DNA of 6,272 nucleotides from Candidatus Altarchaeales archaeon A3. Lineage in GTDB: Archaea; Altiarchaeota; Altiarchaeia; Altiarchaeales; Altiarchaeaceae. The position numbers and the translations under genes were made by a program. Where the stretch lies: contig MTER01000074.1 of NCBI GenBank assembly GCA_002083985.1, forward strand, positions 1-6,272, read 5' to 3'. The notes under the pieces were generated by a model. That model was given only the letters and a program-made list of their open reading frames with translations. It was not told the DNA's origin and did no database searches. Below are positions 1 through 5,562 of this stretch, piece after piece. The stretch's first letter is position 1; each line of letters begins with the position of its first letter.

Positions 1-29
1 TCTGTAAACTCAATTATGCTTTTTTGCAT
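1..29 (-). CDS. 5' end of a leftward gene, product unknown (partial)
   Basis: Only the first nine codons are inside the window, read from an ATG at 29-27 on the minus strand: MQKSIIEFT, after which the gene runs off the left edge. The case for a real gene rests on position. A good TATA-like box (TTTATAAAA on the minus strand, 57-49) has its centre about 24 bases before the ATG, the spacing expected for a leaderless archaeal transcript, and the gene would be divergent from the HD-domain gene that begins at 111. Nine residues are too few to recognise a family, so no function is proposed. Confidence 0.4.
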
Positions 30-48
30 TTTTATCTCAAATTATAAT

Positions 49-57
49 TTTATAAAG
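49..57 (-). promoter_or_regulatory. TATA-like box for the leftward partial gene
   Basis: On the minus strand this reads TTTATAAAA, close to the archaeal TATA consensus. Its centre lies about 24 bases upstream of the ATG at 29, so transcription would begin at or next to the start codon. The same AT-rich patch also reads TTTTATAAAG on the plus strand, so a role for the rightward HD gene cannot be excluded, although that would leave a leader of about 30 bases. Confidence 0.4.
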
Positions 58-79
58 ATAGTAATTAATTATTCCCGCA

Positions 80-89
80 TTAAAAAATA
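80..89 (+). promoter_or_regulatory. Possible TATA-like box for the HD-domain gene
   Basis: TTAAAAAATA is a weak TATA-like sequence whose centre is about 26 bases before the GTG at 111. That spacing would give a leaderless transcript beginning at the start codon, in keeping with the other genes here. It is a looser match than the box at 49-57. Confidence 0.3.
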
Positions 90-110
90 AGGGCCAATTT
101 AATTTATATT

Positions 111-894
111 GTGGAAAAAGAAAACTTTTTATTTTTTCGTTCATGGTTTTTTGATTATGTGAAAAAATTTTATTCAGGCGATTTTGATGTGCAGAGAAAT
201 ATAAACTGAAAGAAGAGCATACTTTAAGAGTGTGCAGAAATATCATCTTAATTGGAAAATCAATAAATTTAAATAAAAATGAACTTTTTATTGCAGAAAC
301 CATTGCGCTGTTCCATGACATCGGGCGTTTTGAACAGTTCAAAAAATACAATACATTTGATGACAGAAAATCGGAAAACCATGCTGTACTTGGTGTTAAA
401 GTGCTAAAAGAGTCAAATGTTCTCAACTGCCTGCAAAAACACGAGCAAGAATTAATAATTAATCCGGTTAAATTTCACAACATGCAAAAAATCCCGGAAA
501 ATATAAGTTCCGGTTGTTTGTTATTTTCCAAATTAATAAGGGATGCGGATAAACTTGATATATTCCGGGTTGTTACAAACTACTATCTTGAAAAGGATAA
601 AAATCCAAATCCTGCACTGGAACTTGAGCTATCTGATGCGCCGGAATATTCACATAAATTCATTGACGATATACTAAATTGCAGAAGTTCAAAAAACAAT
701 TTAAAGACACATAATGATATGAAACTTTTTCAACTTACATGGCTGTTTGACATCAACTTCCCGAAAACATTTTTGTACATAAAAAAAGAAACTATCTTGA
801 AAAAATAATAAAAGCCCTGCCGGATGACGAAAATATCCAAAGGGTTTATAAACATCTTAAAAAATATTCGGATGAGAAAATTAAACAAAATTAA
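111..894 (+). pseudogene. HD-domain phosphohydrolase-family protein, two frameshifts
   Basis: The longest intact piece, 230-808, encodes an HD-superfamily metal-dependent hydrolase fold. It shows HDIGRFEQ (the HD pair), then NHAVLGVKVL, FHNMQKIP and RDADKLDIFRV, with the late Asp of the family. Typical members are predicted phosphohydrolases; the substrate is unknown. The reading is broken at both ends. Upstream, codons 111-206 (GTG start) give MEKENFLF then WFFDYVKKFYSGDFDVQRNI, and the protein continues only in another frame from about 206 as LKEEHTLRVCRNI, which carries the first His. One missing base near 204-208 (AACTG where AACCTG would fit) explains this. Downstream, the run of seven A at 781-787 is one base short: with eight, the protein continues as RNYLEKIIKALPDDENI and stops at 892-894. 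The repaired product is about 261 residues. Whether this is true decay, assembly error or frameshifting at the A run is open. The J-domain gene follows after 11 bases. Confidence 0.75.
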
Positions 895-905
895 ACAATA
901 GAATC

Positions 906-1247
906 ATGGACATTATTGATTTCAGCAAGATTGATGAGGCGAGAAAGATATTGGGACTGGGCGAGAAAGCAACATTAAAAGAAATAAAGAATGCGTACAG
1001 GGAGAAAGCAAAGAGATACCATCCGGATTCTGCTGACTGTACAAGTAAGGATGAATGTGGGGAGATTATGAAAAAAATTAACGATGCATACGAAACATTG
1101 ATGGATTATTGTGAAAATTATATTTATTCTTTTAAAAAGGAATCTGTTGAAAAAGACAGGAATGGTTATGAATATGTGAATGGGTTTGAAGATGATTGGT
1201 TGTTGAGCCGAAGAAATAAGCCAAAAACAGATTATAAAAAGGAATGA
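906..1247 (+). CDS. Small J-domain (DnaJ-like) protein
   Basis: A 113-residue protein made almost entirely of one J domain. ILGLGEKATLKEIKNAYREKAKRYHPD holds the start of the domain through helix II, with the invariant HPD at residues 39-41, and IMKKINDAYETLMDYCE (about 54-70) fits helices III and IV. J domains stimulate the ATPase of DnaK/Hsp70, with HPD contacting Hsp70. This protein lacks the Gly/Phe region, the cysteine zinc repeats and the C-terminal substrate-binding domains of true DnaJ, so it is a stand-alone J-domain protein with an unknown client. The tail after residue 70 (NYIYSFKKESVEK and a charged end) is short and hydrophilic; there is no signal peptide or membrane segment. The ATG at 906 lies 11 bases after the repaired HD-gene stop with no clear Shine-Dalgarno sequence, so the two genes may be one transcription unit. 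No dnaK is visible in the window. Confidence 0.85.
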   Translation: MDIIDFSKIDEARKILGLGEKATLKEIKNAYREKAKRYHPDSADCTSKDECGEIMKKINDAYETLMDYCENYIYSFKKESVEKDRNGYEYVNGFEDDWLLSRRNKPKTDYKKE

Positions 1248-1278
1248 GAATTTCTGCTTTATTTGATTTCAGGCATAA

Positions 1279-1299
1279 TTTTATAACTGATTTTATAAG
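1279..1299 (+). promoter_or_regulatory. Two tandem TATA-like boxes upstream of ileS
   Basis: TTTTATAAC (1279-1287) and TTTTATAAG (1291-1299) are near-identical archaeal TATA-like boxes 12 bases apart. Two in-frame ATG codons downstream, at 1314 and 1326, are also 12 bases apart, so each box lies exactly 35 bases (box start to A of ATG) ahead of its own ATG. Either box would give a transcript starting a few bases before its paired ATG. The second box is the better match to a strong TATA element. Confidence 0.55.
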
Positions 1300-1313
1300 C
1301 AAATTTTAAAAAT

Positions 1314-4300
1314 ATGGTTTTAAAAATGCAGAAAAAAGGTCTCATTGATATAGAAAAGGATATTGAAAATTTTTGGAACACTCACAATATTGAGGATAAA
1401 TTTAAAAATTTAAATAAAGACAGCGTTCAGCACTTCTATTTCTGTCAGGGGCCGCCATTTACAAGCGGGGAAGCACATATTGGACATGCGTGGAATCATA
1501 TTATCAAGGATGCAATAATTCGCTACAAAACATCACAGGGCCATAATGTTTTTAAGAGAGCAGGTTGGGATATGCACGGACTGCCAATAGAAGTAAAGGT
1601 TGAAGGAAAATTCGGAATAAAAACAAAAAAAGATATTGCAATTTTCGGAACTGATAAATTTATAGAAGAATGTAAAAATTTTGCAATAACCAATATGCAG
1701 GCAATGACCTCTCAGCTGAAAGAACTTACAGTATGGCTTGACTGGGAAAATGCGTATCAGACAATAGATAAGCGTTATATGGAAAGTGTCTGGTTCGGAA
1801 TAAAAAAAGCACACGAAAAAAATTTGTTGTATGAAAAAGAAAAGGTTATCCACTGGTGTCCGAGATGCGAGACAGCAATGGCCGGTTATGAAGTGGCAGA
1901 CGGGTATAAAGAGGTTACTGATACGGCAATCTATGTAAAGACGAAATTAAAAAATAATGCTCAATTTAAAGATGTATCTATTGTTATATGGACAACCACT
2001 CCGTGGACACTTCCTGCAAATGTTGCAATTGCTGTCCATCCGGAGATTGATTATTGTATCGTTGAGTACGAAAATGAAAAAGGTGAAGCAGAAAGAGTGA
2101 TGTGCAGCAGGAACAGCACAAAGAGAATATTCGGAGGGCAAAAAAGCAAAGGAAAGGATATGAAGGACATAAAGAAAAAGAAGTACAAGGATGATGTGTT
2201 GGGAGTTAATGCAAAAAATAAAGATGTTAAGGCAGAAAATCTGGAAAATTCAGATGAAAATAATAAAGATGAAAATAAAAACGAAAATTTAAATTTAAAC
2301 ATCATTAAGATATTCAAAGGAAAAGAACTTGAAAATTTAGAGTATGAACCAATATTAAACATTCCATTACAGAACGAAGTAGAACACAAAATTGTAATGG
2401 CTAAAGAATTGGTCTGTGAAGAAGATGGTTCGGGATGTGTACATATTGCTCCAGGACACGGCGAAGAAGATGCGAGTGTTGGAGAAAAAAATAATCTTCC
2501 TTCTTTATCCCCTGTGGATGAATCGGGAAAATTTATAATAGAACCATACAAAGGAATTTATATAAAGGATGCAAATAAAATAATCATAAACACATTAAAA
2601 GAAACGGGAAAATTATTAAAAACAGAAAATGTAACACACACTTATCCGCATTGCTGGCGATGTCATACGCCGCTTTTATTAAGAAAGACAAAACAGTGGT
2701 TCCTGTCAATATCAAAAATAAGGGATGAATTGTTAAGGAACAATGAGAAGGTTAACTGGATTCCCAATTTTATCGGACACGGCGGAAACAGCAGGTTTGA
2801 AAACTGGATAAAAGAGCCGGCTGACTGGTGTATAAGCAGACAAAGATACTGGAATACACCTATTCCAGTCTGGAGGTGCGAAAAGTGTAACAATATTGAT
2901 GTTATCGGAACAATTTATGAGTTGGCTGAAAAGGGCTATATTGCAGGAGGGGGAAATTTAAGAAATTTAAAAAAGATAAACAGCGAAGAGGAAATAAGCG
3001 ATTTGCATAAAAATTTTGTTGATAATGTTGTTTTAAAATGTGAGAAATGCGGAAGCAATATGAACCGGGTAAAAGATGTTATGGATGTATGGCTTGATTC
3101 CGGAAGTGCATCTTATGCAAATTTAGGATATCCCTCTGACAAAAGTAAAATGTCTTTATTTCCTCCTGACTTCATAACGGAAGGAAGTGACCAGACAAGG
3201 GGATGGTTTTATTCACTTTTGGTTATGGGAACAATTGCTTTTGATTCGGTTGCGTATAAAAATGTCCTTTATCATGGATTTACACTTGATGAGAAGGGCA
3301 AGAAAATGTCAAAATCACTTGGAAATGTTATAAATCCAAAGGATGTAACGGAAAAATTTGGAGTGGATGTTATGCGAATGTATGTTTTAAGTATAACTCC
3401 ATGGGATGATTTGAAATTTTCAATGGAAGAGGTTAAAAATACTGACAAATTAATGAATATGCTGCTAAATGTTGTTGCCTTTATAAAGACATACGGCGGA
3501 CTTGATAATTATGTATATAGGGAGTATAAGACAAGCAGGGAATATTTTGCTCAAATAAAAGATGATTTGCAGATTGAGGACAGAATGTTAATTTCGCTAA
3601 GCAATTCATTAGTCAGGAACACCAAAGAAAATTTTGCCAAATTTAACATCCATACAAGTATCAATGAAATGGAAAAATTTATAAATATTCTAAGCAGGTA
3701 TTACCTCAAACTCATAAGACGCAGGGTATGGATGGAAAAAGAGAGCAGGGAAAAAGAGACTGCTTATTTTACCTTATTTTATACGATGGATAAATTTTGT
3801 AAAATTTTATCTCCGATAGCACCACATATTGCCGAATACATATACGGAACACTTTTTACTCCGGCGACAGAGGAAAGTGTGCATCTTTGTTCATTTCCAG
3901 AATATGATGAATCACTGATTGACGAAAAACTGAATACGAAACTTGAGTTGTGCAATGATATTGTTACATCTGTGCTATCTGCTAGGGAAAAAGCAAAAAT
4001 AAAACTGAGATGGCCAATCAGAGAAATAAATGTTAATATACAAAACGATAAAATAAGTGACTTATATGAAGTAGAGCAGGCGATATTAACCTTAGCAAAT
4101 GCAGAGAAAATTTCTTATGAAAAAATAAATACAAGTGTCAAAGTTAAGCCAAATTATGCATCTATCGGAAAGAAATTTGGGAATAAAACAGCTGATGCTG
4201 CCAATGTAATTTCTAAAATTTCAGATAAAGAAAGGGAAATAATAGAGCGAGATGGAAAAATAAAGATTGGCGACTTTGAAATAACGCATGATGATATAAA

Positions 4301-4658
4301 AACCGAAACAATCCTTCCCGAAGGTATTGTGGGGGAGAAATTTGACGGAGGGATTGTATATATCAGCACGGAGATTGATGCAGACTTGTTCAGGATGGGA
4401 ATAGCACGGGAAGTTATAAGAAGGATTCAGACAATGAGAAAGGATTTAGACCTTAAAGAATTAGATGTTATGGAATGTGTTATTGAGGGCGATGAGGAAT
4501 TTAGCAGCACAATTAATGACTCAAAGGCATTGATTGAACACGAAACGAGAACAAAGATAAATTTAGTTCCGTTGCATTCGGAAAAAATTTCAGAAATTTA
4601 TTATGCGAAGGACTGGGAGATTGAGGATTTTGAGGTCAGGATTGGAATGAAAAAGTAA
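1314..4658 (+). CDS. ileS: Isoleucyl-tRNA synthetase (archaeal/eukaryotic-like type)
   Basis: Cytosolic class I synthetase that charges tRNA-Ile with isoleucine, using ATP, and removes misactivated valine. The order of parts is complete. GPPFTSGEAHIGH holds the HIGH motif at 55-58; GWDMHGLPIEVKVE follows. The CP1 editing domain has WTTTPWTLPAN (226-236) and GSGCVHIAPGHGEED, ending in the conserved Asp386. Cysteine pairs HWCPRC (from 180), CWRC (447), CEKC (522) and CEKC (576) suggest zinc-binding knuckles. DVWLDSG and DQTRGWFY precede KMSKS at 664-668, and a long anticodon-binding region fills the rest. The length, 1114 residues, exceeds the usual 1030-1080 mainly because of a Lys/Asn/Asp/Glu-rich insertion at about 265-329 inside CP1. 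The start is uncertain: the ATG at 1326 (MQKKGLIDIEKDIENFW) matches family N-termini and the stronger TATA box, giving 1110 residues. The frame is intact throughout. Confidence 0.97.
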   Translation: MVLKMQKKGLIDIEKDIENFWNTHNIEDKFKNLNKDSVQHFYFCQGPPFTSGEAHIGHAWNHIIKDAIIRYKTSQGHNVFKRAGWDMHGLPIEVKVEGKFGIKTKKDIAIFGTDKFIEECKNFAITNMQAMTSQLKELTVWLDWENAYQTIDKRYMESVWFGIKKAHEKNLLYEKEKVIHWCPRCETAMAGYEVADGYKEVTDTAIYVKTKLKNNAQFKDVSIVIWTTTPWTLPANVAIAVHPEIDYCIVEYENEKGEAERVMCSRNSTKRIFGGQKSKGKDMKDIKKKKYKDDVLGVNAKNKDVKAENLENSDENNKDENKNENLNLNIIKIFKGKELENLEYEPILNIPLQNEVEHKIVMAKELVCEEDGSGCVHIAPGHGEEDASVGEKNNLPSLSPVDESGKFIIEPYKGIYIKDANKIIINTLKETGKLLKTENVTHTYPHCWRCHTPLLLRKTKQWFLSISKIRDELLRNNEKVNWIPNFIGHGGNSRFENWIKEPADWCISRQRYWNTPIPVWRCEKCNNIDVIGTIYELAEKGYIAGGGNLRNLKKINSEEEISDLHKNFVDNVVLKCEKCGSNMNRVKDVMDVWLDSGSASYANLGYPSDKSKMSLFPPDFITEGSDQTRGWFYSLLVMGTIAFDSVAYKNVLYHGFTLDEKGKKMSKSLGNVINPKDVTEKFGVDVMRMYVLSITPWDDLKFSMEEVKNTDKLMNMLLNVVAFIKTYGGLDNYVYREYKTSREYFAQIKDDLQIEDRMLISLSNSLVRNTKENFAKFNIHTSINEMEKFINILSRYYLKLIRRRVWMEKESREKETAYFTLFYTMDKFCKILSPIAPHIAEYIYGTLFTPATEESVHLCSFPEYDESLIDEKLNTKLELCNDIVTSVLSAREKAKIKLRWPIREINVNIQNDKISDLYEVEQAILTLANAEKISYEKINTSVKVKPNYASIGKKFGNKTADAANVISKISDKEREIIERDGKIKIGDFEITHDDIKTETILPEGIVGEKFDGGIVYISTEIDADLFRMGIAREVIRRIQTMRKDLDLKELDVMECVIEGDEEFSSTINDSKALIEHETRTKINLVPLHSEKISEIYYAKDWEIEDFEVRIGMKK

Positions 4659-4690
4659 GTGCATTTTTAAATTTTTTGGCACTTGTTTTT
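4657..4690 (+). terminator. Hairpin plus T-tract terminator of ileS
   Basis: AAGTGC (4657-4662, beginning inside the ileS stop codon) pairs with GCACTT (4679-4684) across a 16-base T-rich loop, and is followed by GTTTTT. The loop itself holds runs of five and six T, which alone could end archaeal transcription. The location directly at the end of ileS supports a terminator, though the stem is short. Confidence 0.5.
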
Positions 4691-4706
4691 AATGCCCTAA
4701 TGTTGT

Positions 4707-4737
4707 TATTTTAAAATGTCCGAAGCATTTTGAAATA
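4707..4737. repeat. 12-bp-stem hairpin with TCCGAAG loop
   Basis: Positions 4707-4718 (TATTTTAAAATG) pair with 4726-4737 (CATTTTGAAATA) over all 12 positions, with one T-G wobble at 4712/4732, leaving the seven-base loop TCCGAAG. The motif TCCGAA occurs again straight after the hairpin (4738-4743). There is no long T-tract immediately downstream, so it is not an obvious terminator. It lies in the gene-free stretch between the convergent ileS and mtnA and may be an RNA structure, a protein site or leftover of a mobile element. Confidence 0.5.
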
Positions 4738-4779
4738 TCCGAATGAAGTGAGATTATGAAATTTTAAAAATTTAATTTA

Positions 4780-4929
4780 TAACTATTCAGCCACATAAAA
4801 AATTATATGTAAATTTTTTAACTTTTTTGTATTTTTTTGAAATTTTTACGGGTAATTTAAAAATCCAATAGATTTTTAAAGATTAAAAACCTGCAGTTTT
4901 TAGTAATTTTTGTACTCGTTGAATAGTTA
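4780..4929. repeat. 150-bp unit bounded by 26-bp imperfect inverted repeats
   Basis: The left end 4780-4805 (starts TAACTATTCAGCC, ends AAAAATTA) and the reverse complement of the right end 4904-4929 (starts TAACTATTCAACG, ends AAAAATTA) match at 20 of 26 positions without gaps; the outer ten are identical. The inside is AT-rich with no reading frame and contains a small hairpin (TAAAAAC 4884-4890 with GTTTTTA 4896-4902, loop CTGCA). The form resembles a miniature inverted-repeat element or two ends of a deleted insertion sequence. I see no target-site duplication at its edges, so it may be a relic. Confidence 0.5.
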
Positions 4930-4943
4930 CTTTGTTTTTTATA

Positions 4944-4951
4944 AAATAAGC
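4944..4951. repeat. Target-site duplication, left copy
   Basis: AAATAAGC directly precedes the left end of the 157-bp element and is repeated exactly after its right end at 5109-5116. An eight-base duplication is a size made by several transposase families. Its presence marks the element borders and indicates an insertion recent enough for both copies to stay identical. Confidence 0.7.
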
Positions 4952-5108
4952 GGTGCTCATCCCTTTAAATGGGGGTAATTAATTTGAGAGTAATCTGTTC
5001 GCTTCCAACGGTGTTTTTTTATTTTTGTTTTCCGTCGTTTTCAAAAATGTCTATAAAAATAATAGTAAAAAAGCAAATATAATACCCCAATTTTAGTGGG
5101 TCAGCACC
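4952..5108. mobile_element. 157-bp MITE-like element with 26-bp TIRs and 8-bp TSD
   Basis: A non-coding element whose ends form inverted repeats. The reverse complement of 4952-4977 and the sequence 5083-5108 match at 20 of 26 positions without gaps; both begin TACCCC and end AGCACC, so the outermost bases of the element are GGTGCT and AGCACC. Each end also contains a small CCC/GGG fold. Perfect AAATAAGC copies sit outside both ends. The interior is T-rich on the plus strand, with no reading frame, and has a T run after a GC-richer stretch at about 5005-5025. It can only have moved by a transposase supplied elsewhere. I do not recognise the family; 8-bp duplications are made by, for example, IS6, IS66, ISL3 and IS1595 relatives. 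Removing it rejoins an older repeat-bearing sequence beside the mtnA remnant. Confidence 0.7.
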
Positions 5109-5116
5109 AAATAAGC
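5109..5116. repeat. Target-site duplication, right copy
   Basis: AAATAAGC, identical to 4944-4951, directly follows the AGCACC end of the 157-bp element. Together the two copies define a simple insertion. Confidence 0.7.
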
Positions 5117-5156
5117 AGTTACAAAATTTATTTACCCCAATTTATTGAGAAGTTAC
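5117..5156 (-). repeat. GTAACT-type repeats at the broken end of mtnA
   Basis: Read on the minus strand, GTAACTTCTCAA (from 5156) and GTAACTGCTTAT (from 5122) are two related copies, and a third, GTAACTATTCAA, lies at 4930-4919. An opposed copy, ATAACTATTCAG, is on the plus strand at 4779-4790. Recognisable mtnA sequence ends just where the 5156 copy begins, so this looks like the terminus of an older, now deleted insertion sequence spanning about 4779-5156, into which the 157-bp element later jumped. No flanking duplication was found for the older element, so this is an inference. Confidence 0.35.
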
Positions 5157-5549
5157 AGAATAATAATTTGAAATACCACTCATATTGAACAGCCTAGCAT
5201 CTGCCTCATTAATTTTATTTAAAGTCCTGTCAATTACATGAAACAAATCAACAGCAGTTGGCCTCGTTGATTTCAATGTCTCTGCTGCTTTTTCCAAATA
5301 GTCCATAAAATTTTATTTTGGCGCCTGCATACATGCCTGAGCAATACCGAAACCTGCTGTAACGCCAATCGCAGGAGCCCCGCGAACTATCATTGTTTTT
5401 ATTGCAACCGCCTCCACATATGTTTTTAATTCGATAATTTCAAATTCGTAAGGTAGTTTATTTTGGCAGATTGCTTTAATAATTCCGGATTCAGGTTCAA
5501 ACCAGACACTTTTGTAATTTTCAACACGATTATTGATTTTAACCTTCAT
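5157..5549 (-). pseudogene. mtnA: Truncated methylthioribose-1-phosphate isomerase remnant
   Basis: MtnA converts 5-methylthioribose-1-phosphate to the ribulose form in methionine salvage. The first 78 codons (5549-5316) carry the family's N-terminal features, KSVWFEPE and IKTMIVRGAPAIGVTAGFG, with the VRGAPAIGV signature at 55-63. A TAA at 5315-5313 then interrupts the frame. The same frame continues with unmistakable family sequence (MDYLEKAAETLKSTRPTAVD, then LFHVIDR) and fades into unfamiliar residues before a second TAA at 5144-5142. The family is usually 320-360 residues, so more than half is missing, including the region of the catalytic Cys and Asp known from Bacillus MtnA (about 160 and 240). 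The gene cannot make an active isomerase. Its ATG overlaps the 3' end of leuD by 11 bases, so it was probably co-transcribed with it. The 3' end borders mobile-element repeats, a likely cause of the loss. Confidence 0.85.
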
Positions 5550-5562
5550 TTTTAACCTTCAT
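5537..5562. repeat. Perfect 13-bp tandem duplication at the leuD/mtnA junction
   Basis: On the minus strand ATGAAGGTTAAAA occurs twice in a row (5562-5550 and 5549-5537) with no mismatch. The first copy is in the leuD frame and the second supplies the mtnA start codon. Because 13 is not a multiple of three, the duplication moves the frame and creates the leuD stop at 5541-5539. With a single copy, leuD would read straight into mtnA. Confidence 0.85.

Noticed and set aside
37..426. 129-codon open frame on the minus strand over the HD gene start
   Set aside because: Phe/Ser-rich antisense translation of AT-rich coding DNA; the plus strand carries the recognisable HD-domain sequence.
1533..2893. 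Four minus-strand open frames inside ileS (1533-1853, 1947-2141, 2051-2551, 2663-2893)
   Set aside because: All are antisense to conserved synthetase codons, Phe/Ser/Ile-rich, and without promoter or family features.
4154..4369. 71-codon minus-strand frame in the 3' part of ileS
   Set aside because: Antisense shadow of the anticodon-binding region of the synthetase; no independent support.
4930..5141. tRNA or other structured RNA gene between ileS and mtnA
   Set aside because: No cloverleaf, TTCRA arm or CCA-adjacent acceptor was found; folding there comes from the terminal inverted repeats.
5083..5160. Possible CRISPR-like array from repeated ACCCCAATTT and AGTTACA motifs
   Set aside because: Only two or three short, unequal copies with irregular spacing and no cas gene; better explained as mobile-element ends.
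5313..5315. Recoding of the mtnA TAA as sense
   Set aside because: Known archaeal recoding uses UAG or UGA, not UAA, and the gene is truncated further downstream anyway.
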